Shown piece after piece: positions 10,497 through 20,533 of a DNA stretch of 64,000 nucleotides. This DNA is from Hemerocallis citrina. Its lineage: Eukaryota; Streptophyta; Magnoliopsida; Asparagales; Asphodelaceae. The translations under genes and the position numbers were made by a program. Location of the stretch: contig CM030358.1 of NCBI GenBank assembly GCA_017893485.1, positions 254,241,228-254,305,227 on the forward strand, given 5' to 3'. Below the pieces are notes generated by a model, which was not told the origin of the DNA, did not search any database, and was given only the letters and a program-made list of their open reading frames with translations. How positions within the stretch are numbered: the stretch's first letter is position 1; each line of letters begins with the position of its first letter.

Positions 10497-10650
10497 ATCC
10501 TCCAATCTCATCTGAGCCCAAATTTTAATGAGTAATGCTACATCCACTACCAATTTTATTACATTTCTCTTCACTACCATAGGTGGCACACTCCAATAAA
10601 TGTGGAAGATAAGAATTGATCCTCCAATCTCATCTGAGCCCAAATTTTAA
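10496..10650. repeat. 121-bp tandem duplication carrying a partial MITE end
   Basis: The block from GATCCTCCAATCTCATCTG to AATGTGGAAGATAAGAATT (10496-10616) restarts at 10617. The first copy keeps the sequence CTACCATAGGTGGCACACTCC intact. In the second copy the equivalent ACCTTAGGTGG is split by the MITE at 10704-11519. The first copy is therefore a natural empty-site control. Confidence 0.8.
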
Positions 10651-10703
10651 TGAGTAATGCTACATCCACTACCAATTTCATTACATTTCTCTTCACTACC
10701 TTA

Positions 10704-11519
10704 GAGCATCTGTAGTCGTTTGCTATATATCGATAATATGGATATTTGGCTAAAAAAATCGCTGCAGTCGTTTGCTATATATCCATATTATCGATAAATC
10801 GCTACAGTAGATTGCTATATTTGAGAATCCGTATAGCTTTTATCCATATATGAGTGACGGCACTTCAAGTGCCGTCGCTTGATTTTTTATAATTTTTTTC
10901 GATTAAAAAATCCCCTAAATCCCTCGGACGGCACTTCATGTGCCGTCCTTTGAATTTTTTATTTTTTTTTCAACCGAAATCCTCGGACGGCACTTGAAGT
11001 GCCGTCCGGAGGTTTTTGCATTTTTAAATTTTTTTTTTTGCAAATTGTGAGAATGTTTTTGCAATTTTTAATTTTTTTTGCAATTTCTGAATTGTTTTTG
11101 TAATTTTTTGAAATTTTTTTGTAATTAACGAAATGTTTTTGTAATTTCGGAAAAAGTAGAAAATGCCAAAAAAAAATCAAAAAAGCCTTGGACGGCACTT
11201 CATGTGCCGTCCGTCAAGCTCGGCTTGAATTATTATTATTATTATTATTTTTTCTCCTCCGACGGCACTTCATGTGCCGTCCCTCCTTTAAAATAAATTA
11301 TTTTTTATTTTCGCTCTCCGACGGCACTTCAAGTGCCGTCCCACAAAATTTTTGATTTTTTTTAAATTTTTTTTTCTCAGATGGTACTTCATGTGCCGTC
11401 GCTTATTATTTTAATATAAATAGCTAAAATATAGTTTTAAACGACTGCAGCAAAGCTGCGATTTCTATTTCTATTTATCCATATATCCATATTTTTACAT
11501 TCAACGACTACAGATGCTC
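10704..11519. mobile_element. Tourist-like (PIF/Harbinger-type) MITE with a palindrome array
   Basis: The ends are GAGCATCTGTAGTCGTT and its exact reverse complement, flanked by TTA on each side (10701-10703 and 11520-11522), the 3-bp TSD typical of PIF/Harbinger elements. The empty site 120 bp to the left confirms the insertion. The 816-bp interior has no ORF. It has T-rich spacers between seven copies of a palindromic motif built from GACGGCACTT and AAGTGCCGTC, plus a subterminal repeat of GTCGTTTGCTATATAT. Confidence 0.75.
10856..11400. repeat. Array of seven GACGGCACTT palindromes
   Basis: Copies are at 10856-10876, 10926-10948, 10984-11008, 11190-11212, 11261-11281, 11320-11340 and 11380-11400. 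Each has arms of 8-12 bp (GACGGCAC / GTGCCGTC at the core) around TTCAA, TTCAT or TTGAA. Flanking bases often extend the pairing (GGAC.../...GTCC, CGGAC.../...GTCCG). The last copy has a decayed left arm (GATGGTAC). The spacers are 35-180 bp and AT-rich. The arms are conserved while the spacers are not. Confidence 0.85.
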
Positions 11520-11723
11520 TTAGGTGGTACACTCCAATAGGTAGGGATAGATAAAGTAGGCGGGAGAACTCTCCAATAGGAGTATGCCACCTAAGGTAGT
11601 GAATAGAATATTAGTAAAATTGGTAGTGGATGAAGCATTACTCAATTTTAATTATTGAGCCACAAAATAATGTTGACAATAAATAATAAAATAAGTGTTT
11701 TAAATGTATACTAAATTCCAACA

Positions 11724-11931
11724 CAGCAGAATCACTTCTTCAAAACCAACTCCATTACATTAAGAACCGGAGGTGATCCCATTTCTGAATACCTTTCGAA
11801 ATTTAAAAAGTATTTTTGATTCCCTTGCTGCTACAAGTCAACTTGCTTTTTGTTCTGATATGATTATTTCAGATCATTTAGAACATCCATGGAGAATCGA
11901 TATAAAGCTCCAACTTTTATTGAGTTGTGCT
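11724..11931 (+). pseudogene. Ty1/Copia gag, piece 3
   Basis: Translation in changing frames gives ESLLQNQLHYIK, then GDPISEYLSKFK, then SLAATSQLAF. This is the Copia gag stretch LxxQLxxxKKGxxxISEYLxxxKxxxDSLAAxGxP. A frameshift falls at AAGAACCGGAGG. The piece is interrupted at 11932 by the solo Tat LTR. Confidence 0.7.
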
Positions 11932-12534
11932 TGATATGGCTAAAAATAGAACTAATTTGGGACCGTTCAAATCGGACACGAATCTCGAAATTATTAGGGG
12001 TAAACGGTAATTTCATTTACAAACGGATCTGGAGATGGAAAACTGGGCTTTTACCTAGCCCAACAATCCAAAAATGGGTTTGTCTTACTAGGTCATGGCT
12101 ACAGCCCATCACAGTTAAACCCAGGACAGCGAGGAAGCGGTTTAAATTCATGGTTATCTGTAAGGGATGATTTAAACCGAATCCCTTATCATGAAACCAC
12201 TCAAACTCTGTCTCTTATCCATAAACATTGGGAACCATTGATAAATGGTTATCCCTAAACTCTCTCTCTCAGACAACTATAAATTCCCCTACCCCACCAT
12301 AAAGAGGTAATCAATATTTTTTCTGCAAATGCTTTTTCATAATCTTTAAGATTACTGACTTGCGCGTCGGAGGATTCGTCGCCGGGAACAATCCCGATAT
12401 ATCGAACTTTTTACAGGTCAACGGAGGAGACGGCCATAGTCAACGTTAACAGAAGTCAAAAAGTCATATTCTCGACTGTTCCACAAAAGAATTCACATCA
12501 CCCGGTTACTCCTGCACCGAAAAAAGCGGTAACA
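11932..12534 (+). mobile_element. Solo LTR of a Tat-type Ty3 element
   Basis: 603 bp running from TGATATGGCTAAAAATAG to AGCGGTAACA, flanked by a perfect 5-bp TSD GTGCT (11927-11931 and 12535-12539). It aligns along its whole length with the Tat 5' LTR at 50926-51532: the shared GGGACCGTTCAAATCGG block, the GGTAAACGGTAATTTCA block, the TATAAATTCCCCTACCCC or TATAAATACCCCTCTACCC promoter, and ACTTGCGCGTCGGAGG near the end. No internal region remains, so it formed by LTR-LTR recombination. Confidence 0.85.
12275..12290 (+). promoter_or_regulatory. TATA box of the solo Tat LTR
   Basis: ACTATAAATTCCCCTA, matched by ACTATAAATACCCCTC at the equivalent place of the other copy (near 51269). Confidence 0.5.
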
Positions 12535-12539
12535 GTGCT

Positions 12540-13026
<487 letters not shown>

Positions 13027-13593
13027 GCCAATTTCTCATCTAGGTAGGCATGCGATTTCAACTCATAGGTAATTATAATATGCTAAGAACCAAGGATATT
13101 GAAGAATTCCCGTTGCAACGCTTCGACTCTTCTATCAACATCAACATCATCATCATCAACAAGTACAGCTCCAACAACAACAAACAATCCCAGCAGCAAC
13201 CACGCCCCAGTTCTCACGTTCTCACGTTCTATCAATGTGAACATAAAACTGACTACTGTAATGGAGCTCCTACATAATCCCTCCCCCTCTTCCCTACTCT
13301 ATCTGCTCTCCGGCCTCCGACCTCAACCTACTTTCACCTGAACAACACTCCTCTCAACCTTCAATCCCCTCCTCTTACCCCACTGCAACTTCACAAAGTG
13401 CTAGCTCCTCCATCCGACCATACTCTCGATCCTAGAACTTAGTGGATGCGGGCCCAATAAGAGGGTCCGCTACCCACCGGCTCCGGCATCAATGGTTTCA
13501 CCAACGTCAGCACTATTGTCGGAGACTTCTAACCCCTCACCTCCACAGCAACCACCAATAATACCACCCACACTTACCACGATCAACCCCACA
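13027..13593 (+). promoter_or_regulatory. LINE 5' leader, C-rich, probable internal promoter region
   Basis: Low-G, CT-rich leader with ATCATCATCATC and CAACAACAACAA runs near 13150-13180. A strong potential hairpin lies at 13448-13470 (GCGGGCC / GGTCCGC arms). LINEs carry their own promoter in this region, but no specific promoter box can be pointed to. Confidence 0.5.
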
Positions 13594-15359
13594 ATGTAGT
13601 CTCCCCCCTCTCCCACCGCTGCAGTGTCCATCCCTACCATCCCAACGCTGCTCCCTTCACTCTTGATCCCAAACCCCGATGTGGGAGGAGATCGAGAGCT
13701 CAGACGCACTCGCTCCTCAACGCGTGCACACCAACGTGAACATCAACGCCGTGAGGGGAGGAGATATGATCATCATCGCTCTGAAGAGGGACCTGCCAGG
13801 GACCATGGGTACCAACACCGACAAGGGGAGCATTATGAGAGAAGGGCCCAACGACGGGGTCCTCCTACCGGCCTTTATAGACGTAAGAAAACCCCACCTT
13901 CAGATCACCGTCCCCATCAACCCAGGGGATACTCTCAGAGAGGTTATGAACATGTTGCTCACAGACAACATTTCCACCCTACCAACACACACTCCAAACC
14001 TTTTTATCTACCCCAACACCCCCATCAGCATTCTAGTCTGCAATACCAACACAGGCCATCAGATAAACATCTCAGGGGTTCTAACCCACCTCATCATCGC
14101 AGCCACCTCAGGGAGATCCATGAACCCCAACAAACTACTCCGACCAACCCCCCCAACCCCAGCACCTACCGTCTCGCCAATCCAACACCACAGGAGAACC
14201 ATTCACTTAAATCCAGTGTCGAGCGAGCCCACGAAGGGGCTGCGCTAGACGGGATTACGGCGGAAGGTAACTCCGGCAATGTGGAAGAAGAGGGGCACTG
14301 GGTTCTGGTAAGGGGGAAGAAAAACAAGACTCAGATCACTAACCTTCAAACCGAACAACTCCCACATAGTAAGAAACAGAGGAAGGGCAAGCGTAAGCCG
14401 GCTCCATGCTTCAACTGCAGTGATCTTGGACACTACAGAAGTGAATGCACCAAAGAAGTAAGGTGCCTCAAGTGCATGAAGTGGGGACATCTCTCCTATG
14501 TTTGCACTAATATGGTGGAAACCCACAGCGACGAAGAACGCCCTGTGAGTCGTGGAAGATCACCTGAGAACCCCACGTGATTCGATTGGCAAAAAGTCTT
14601 GAAACTATCAAAAGCGAAGAACGGTGGCTGAGGCAGTGGTGTGCTATTGCCAAGGTCAGAGCAGGGAGGCCATCGGAGGTGCAGTTAATGCAGGCTCTTG
14701 CTGATAAATGGCCAATGCGAGCCCGTAGAGATTGGGTCGCTAAAAAATTGTGCCACTTACAGTTCTTAGTCTCATTCCCTTCACCAGAGAACGTCGCTGA
14801 AGTCGTTAGCATGGGGACGGTCGACTTTGGACATTTCCAAATCGAATTCAGTGCCTGGATGCCTACTTTCGGAGCGGAGCTCCCTCAGGGAGACAAATAC
14901 TGGATCTTGATACACAACGTTCCCCTACACTTCTGGAAGAGAGAAGCTCTGCAAGAGATTGTAGCAGAATTCGGGACTGTGGAAGAGATAGACGAGAAAA
15001 CGGTGTGCCGATCAGAATTAGTCTCGGCGAGAATGCTCATCAGAAACACCGATATCTTTTTGATGCCGCGATTCGCAAAAGTGTTCTCCTTCGAAGAATC
15101 TTATCTAATAAGATTCGTGCTCAACAAGAGAGAAGAAGCACAGCGAGAACAGGCGACCATCACCCACCCCGCGACTACATCAGCACTCAGAGACAACAGA
15201 TCACACAGGCAGGTGGTATCGCCAACAAAGGACCTGACTATAGATGGTTCCCACGAAGTAGAAAGGGATCACCGGGAGCTCATCAAGGTGGTAAGGGCGC
15301 TGAGGTACATCGGCGGAAGGGTTTGGGCCGGTAATAGCTACTCCGTACAAAGCTGGTAG
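13594..15359 (+). pseudogene. LINE ORF1, N-terminal half: CCHC knuckles and DUF4283/RRM-like domain
   Basis: The best start is ATG at 13594, whose second codon is TAG (probably once CAG). The frame then stays open to 14580. It encodes an Arg/His/Pro-rich basic region and two CCHC knuckles, CFNCSDLGHYRSEC (14407-14448) and CLKCMKWGHLSYVC (14464-14505). A frameshift near 14575 moves reading to a frame with LAKSLETIKSEERWL, WCAIAKVRAGRPS and WILIHNVPLHFWKREALQEI, a DUF4283-like RNA-binding fold usual in plant L1 ORF1 proteins, up to the stop at 15357. Knuckles placed before this domain is unusual, since plant L1 proteins generally carry them after it. The protein would coat LINE RNA. This copy cannot make it. 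Confidence 0.7.
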
Positions 15360-16739
15360 AGACAGAGGTCTCTCCGTAAGATCCAATGGTCAAAAGTCCT
15401 CAAGAACCTCCAACTCATCAGATCAAACGGTGGATCTGCTCAACCTCCCTAATTTGGAAAGGAACGCTGCTCAAGGAGAAAACTTGGAAGAGACAGAGAC
15501 CAACCACATAAAAGGGGGCAAAAGATTTACCCAAAATGGTGGTCAAGTCTTGCGTGCTAGAGAGGAGGAGCGCGCTGTGGCTCAGAGGGGAGGGTTAGGG
15601 CATGCAGCCCCTAAAAATGGCAAAGCTCCACTTTGCAACAACATACAGGCTTCGAGACTAGGGTTGGTGAAGGAAACCACCATTCTGGGGAAGAAGACAA
15701 GCGAAAGAGCACTTTCCACCAGAGATTGGGTAACCAAGCATTGGTTCTCACCAGAGAAGGAAAAAGGAGCTACTTTGGATCAAGGGCGACAAGAGACAGA
15801 GGCCAGTCTGAGGAAAGCAACTAGCACAGATCTTCTCAGCCACAGCGAAAAGTACTCAAAGGAGAGCGAGAGTGACGCTGAGGGAGTGGGTAGCAAAGCG
15901 ACGCTTTTGAGGAAATGCAAATATGGTAAAGAAGACAACGGAGGGGAAGAAGGAAAGGCTCAATCTGGCTTGGTGAGGAAGGAAGAAGAAAACTTCAACG
16001 CTTCGTATTTCACAATGCAAGCTTTGATTCCCACGCCCTCTGAGTCAGCCGCTCCCCCTTCCAATCAAACAGAGCCAGCTGGCAACGGGGGTAAGATTAC
16101 CACCCAAATAAAACAAATGGAGAGCACAGGATTCGAGAGCAACGGTATGTTGGAACGTGGAGAAGCATTCCGCTCTTCCTCAAAAGAGTCTAATAATGGT
16201 GGGTCAGGGGGTGTGATATTTATAAGTGTTAATGGGCCCAAAGAGAGGTCCAAAACGTACTTAATTGTCTCTGGGACTAGTAATTCTACAATTTCGAACA
16301 ATCAGGCACAATGTGGGCCCATCGAGGGGTCCGTAGAGGAAAGCACCGCTATCATTATTGAGTCGCCAGTCTGTGGGCTCAATGAGGAGTCCGCAATGAC
16401 AGAACCTACTCTACAACGGGAAGTTCAGTAAACAGATAGTGATGAGGACTTGGAAGGGCGACTAAATCTAGACGATGAATTCTCATTCATAGATGAAGAG
16501 TCAGAGGACCTAGAGTTCATCGCTAACACACAGAGGGAAATATCACCAGAGATGGTCTTCTCCACACTCCCAGATTCAGTACCTGGAGATAGTACTAGAG
16601 CGTCGCGCAGGACGGTTGGGTTTAGAGTTCAGCGATCGCCAAAGAGGGCTCATGTGGAGTCCTTGGATGACTATCTCGAAGTAGCAGCAGCAGCCAAAGC
16701 TACAAAATTCGACAACAGAGGTACGAAAAGTTTTTTAGC
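15360..16739 (+). pseudogene. LINE ORF1, C-terminal low-complexity region
   Basis: One frame is open from about 15430 to 16431 and, after a TAA, from 16432 to the LTR insertion at 16740. It is rich in Glu, Ser, Lys and Gly, with no recognised domain. Near its end the peptide repeats NGPKERS, CGPIEGS and CGLNEES, each encoded over a GGGCC...GGTCC-type hairpin. The last part is acidic (DDEFSFIDEESEDLEF). Reading resumes in the same frame after family A is removed, at 27270. Confidence 0.55.
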
Positions 16740-17329
16740 TGTAACACCCCGAATTCCAAATACAACTGAATTCGAGAGTTCTACAGGATCTTTTCACTTC
16801 TTTCGTACAATTTTACAAGGAATTTAAAACTTTTATTTCAACAATAATTACATCAGAGTCTTTTACATCAATAAGCAGCGGAATTAATAAAATACAATAA
16901 TAATGAATGTACAATTGTTACAACTTTAACATTTAAGCAATCAACAGCATCATCAGTCATCTTTATATCTTCATGTAACTCCCTTTCATGCATATAGAAC
17001 TGTGGGCGCGTCAGTTGCTTACAACTGACGAAATATTATACACGGCCATCCTCTCTATGCCGGAAACAGTATAACGACTCTTAAATACTTTAGCAAACAC
17101 AGACTTGATCACAAACAAGCTACAAAAGGGACTATCCTATTGATGTCGTGTTGTGCGGTGCACTTAGTCCTTAACGCAGTTATTATATTATATGACACTA
17201 ATGCACACTTGTTCGGATTCTATGCATCCCATACTACATAGGTCCGAGGGCAAGCCTCTTAATCGTTCTTCTTCTTGTAGGGTTCAATCCCTCGCTATGA
17301 CTTAATCTACTCTTGTAACTACGGTGAGT

Positions 17330-17900
17330 ATCCTAGATGGTCTATGAGTACAAGCACGTGTCCTGGACCCTGGAGGGGAATCCCGCGCTATGTCTTGACT
17401 CATCAAGCATGCATTCTGCGGTAATTCAGCCTCCTCCCTGAACACGATCCTCTTGCAGTCACCAAAATATACCACAAGCGTGGCTAAAGTCCGATCATTC
17501 TGAGTTGCGCCCGCGCCATGTCTTGACTCATCAAGCATGCATTCTGCGGCTCACACACCCGCACCGTAAACTCTAGTTCTCATACCCGTGTTTTCTCTCA
17601 CTTTCATTACATCTCCACTATGTATCTATCTGTAATTTCAGCAAGTGTCATAGACGTTCCATGATTACAAGCACGTGTCCAAGACCCTGGAAGGGAACCT
17701 CGCGCCATGTCTTGACTCATCAAGCATGCGTTCTGCGATAATTCAGCCTCCTCCCTGAACACGATCCTCTTGCAGTCACCAAACATCCCACAAGCGTCGC
17801 CAAGATCCCGATCATTCTGGAGTATTGCCCACGCCATGTCTTGACTCATCAAGCATGCATTCTGTGGATCACATCCGCATCGTAGACTCGAGGCTCCCAT
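17330..17900 (-). repeat. Tandem repeats with CTTGACTCATCAAG cores (left LTR)
   Basis: The phrase CATGTCTTGACTCATCAAGC followed by ATGC[AG]TTCTG occurs four times (near 17383, 17517, 17706, 17836), in a larger duplicated block that includes CCTCCTCCCTGAACACGATC. CTTGA/TCAAG arms flank CTCA, and TGACTCA matches a bZIP-type (GCN4/AP-1) site. The same repeats recur in the right LTR. Confidence 0.8.
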
Positions 17901-18406
17901 ACTTATGTTTTTCTCTTACTTCCATCACAGCCTTACAAAGTTTGTTTTAAAGAAAATCATCACAACCTAGAGCTAGCTTACCCTACCGGACTTAAATCAA
18001 CAACAGAGACAGTCAGCCTACCTGGCTACTTCTCAAGAGACGCTCAACCCTCAACGGTTAGCTCTCAAATCATAAATAATACTGCCGGTCACTAGGGTCT
18101 CGCCCAGCCTCTATATTCCAACAACTATCTCATTCTAGAGATCAACAATATTTCATAATTAATCTCCAATAATAATTCCACTTCTTTTGTTCACAAACTC
18201 TTTCTCAAAACATTTCTTTTATAATCTCATAACATGAGAACAATCAAATCTGATTTCTTTATCAATTCCATCTTTCACAACCTTGTGTGCATTTCACAAT
18301 AAAACTCAATCACATATTAATAATCATAAAATCTCATAATCAACTTATTTAACTTTCATTTGTCAAGGATCAAATCCAAACTCAAGAACCAGAAAATAGT
18401 TCGGTT

Positions 18407-18742
18407 CAGTCGACTGGTGACAGTATCAGTCGACTGTTCCGTGAGTACTTTGAACATCAAAAACAACAGTCAGCTCGATCCAGTCGACTGTGAAAGCAGA
18501 CAGTCGACTGCTCTACGAGACTTGAAACTTCTGTAATAACACAGTCGGTTCAGTCGACTGGTGACAGTATCAGTCGACTGTCCCGCAAATATCTTGAAAC
18601 TCAAACATCAAATTATGACAGCAGCAGTCGACTGTGAAAATATTCAGCAGTCGACTGTGAAAATATTCAGTCGACTGTCCTGCTGACGAAAACCAACTTT
18701 TTAACACTTACCAGTCGACTGTGGAAAGTAATCAGTCGACTG
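18407..18742 (-). repeat. CAGTCGACTG paired-palindrome array (left LTR)
   Basis: Eleven exact copies of the 10-bp palindrome CAGTCGACTG, mostly in pairs. The spacers are GTGACAGTAT, TGAAAGCAGA, GTGACAGTAT, TGAAAATATT and TGGAAAGTAAT, i.e. 10, 10, 10, 10 and 11 bp, giving 20-21 bp from palindrome to palindrome. One extra copy comes from a 23-bp duplication present only in this LTR. Confidence 0.9.
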
Positions 18743-19654
18743 TCAAATTCACCAATTGCATCTTTGCATACATTTTTCGACCTTTTAATTAATTTGTACT
18801 CCCATATAAAAACATAGATCATTTCCAGAATATATTCCCTTTTAAAAACAATATCGTATATGTTATCAAGTTCTCAAGTTTCTCATTTTTCAACATGAAA
18901 TCCTTAAAATTCATCAAAACACATATTCAATCGATTTTCCAAAATAGACTGTTTTCTTTTATCAAAATCACTTTACAGAAATCTCTATACTTTTATAAAT
19001 AACATTTTGAGGTTATAATCACACTTATTTGCCTCATTCTCAACAACAACATATTTGTATTATTCTAATCATGTCTCAACTTGCATAAATTTCATGTAAT
19101 CAATTCATTTCTAGCACTTCAACTAGCAATCATAACAAGCATTGTAATTTGCATTTACCATAATCAATCAAGTTTAACGATTCATTCAATGTGCATGCAA
19201 TCAATTCAATTTCAACCAAATAAATCGTATATCATTTATCATGCAAATTATATTCCTAAATTAGAAAGCATTTAAGAAACACCCACCTAAAATGAAGATT
19301 TGTACCAAAATGAACTCCTAGAATTAGAAGCTCCTAAGGAAAGCTCCAATTGCAACCTCCTCGAAATCCGTGCACCAAAGCTAGCCCCACACTCCATCCC
19401 CATTTCGGCAAGCATCCATCAAGAGCATCTCCATCCCCACTCCATTCGGCAGCAACAAGGACAAACTCCCATCTTCTTTCATGTACACATACTATGTATG
19501 TACATATATATACATTAGCATATGTATATAGGCAAGTGGAATGGTTATTAGGTGGGGAAATGGGCAAGGTTAGGCTGGCTTTTTGGTGGGTTTCTTTCGG
19601 CATGGGCAGGAGAGAAAAGAGATAAAGAGATGAGAGAAAGAGAGACTAAGGGTG

Positions 19655-19667
19655 CACTTTTATAAGG
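19655..19667 (-). promoter_or_regulatory. Family A LTR TATA box (left copy)
   Basis: CCTTATAAAAGTG on the minus strand, followed by a CTCTCTTTCTCTC leader. It is identical in the right LTR. Confidence 0.55.
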
Positions 19668-20519
19668 GAGCTAATGGGTAGTTATAGCAACCACCCCACA
19701 TGAACACCACTCACCCCATGATTAAAATTTGTAACTTGTTTTTCCTCCCATTTCAAAATCAAATGTTCAGATTTTCCCTCTCCTCATGAGCAGCCCGGTC
19801 CCCAAATATTTTGTGTGCACATCGCACGTGTGCACGTTCACGTGCTTTGTGTACAAAACAATTTATCTCTTTAAAACAACTTATTTATATATGTAATAAA
19901 TATGTAAAATTAACTTAAAAATTATAATTTTCATGCACAATTAAAATAGACACTCACACTTTCATAAAAATTTACTTTGAAGGAAGAACGCGCTTAAACA
20001 CGTGCACCAAAAACACGTGCGTCGCCCGTAAAATCTCAAAAATACAAAAATTGACTTTATGAACCGAAAAATATTTATAATCAATTGGAATGCAACGAAA
20101 AGTATATTTAATATACATATTTGATAATATACGTAAACGTACGGAAAACATGTGTATTGCACGTAGAAAATTTATTTTAACTAAAAATAGACAAAAATTG
20201 AATTTTCATTTACAAAACAAATTCAAACATGTTTATAAAAATAAATGATTGAAATCCATTGAAAACTTTGCACGTAACGGTGGAATACCCAAAATCGACA
20301 CGTGCATCGATAATACGTAGAAGCACGTAAAAACTCAAAGATTGAAATTTTGCATTTGAGTTGTCTCAAATGGGATTTTTAAGAATAAGGGATTGCATAA
20401 ATAATTGGAATTCAAAATACATATCAAAATGCGTTATGGATACAATCAATAACAGTACAAAATGCACGTGCATAACACCCGAGGGCAAAATTGTCATTTA
20501 AATTTTGCGGGGTGTTACA

Positions 20520-20533
20520 CTCCCCCCCCCCTT
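20520..20533 (-). other. Family A polypurine tract
   Basis: Read on the minus strand, a TAAGGGGGGGGGGAG run directly abuts the 3' LTR, the required position for second-strand priming. Confidence 0.75.

Larger units (their letters stand above)
10651..11644. mobile_element. Outer MITE with TGAGTAATGC termini
   Basis: Terminal inverted repeats of 27 bp: TGAGTAATGCTACATCCACTACCAATT at left, and its reverse complement with one mismatch at right (11618-11644). The second MITE is nested inside it. Without that, the element is about 175 bp. A truncated tandem copy of its left half lies at 10529-10616. It is non-coding. Both flanks are AT-rich (TTTTAA), so the TSD is ambiguous. Confidence 0.65.
9432..11723 (-). 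mobile_element. Solo Copia LTR, minus strand, filled with MITEs
   Basis: Bounded by TGTTG (9432) and CAACA (11723). Read on the minus strand it starts TGTTGGAATTTAG, the classic Copia LTR start, and has a TATA box. The 5-bp flanks CAATA and CAGCA agree at only three positions, so the exact ends are not certain. The Copia gag reading continues from 9426 into 11724 across it, which confirms an insertion. Only about 0.7-0.8 kb is LTR. The rest is later MITEs and microsatellites. Confidence 0.6.
16740..20519 (-). repeat. Family A 3' LTR (left copy)
   Basis: Begins TGTAACACCCCG and ends CGGGGTGTTACA. In sense (minus) order it contains a G-box-rich U3 (19820-20519), a TATA box near 19660, a transcribed leader, the CAGTCGACTG array, the TGACTCATCAAG repeats, and the shared 18-bp module at 17222-17239. 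Confidence 0.9.

Noticed and set aside
10856..11400. CRISPR-like array (regular repeats with unlike spacers)
   Set aside because: The genome is a plant. The repeats are palindromes inside a MITE with proven terminal repeats, the spacers are low-complexity and of irregular length, and there are no cas genes.
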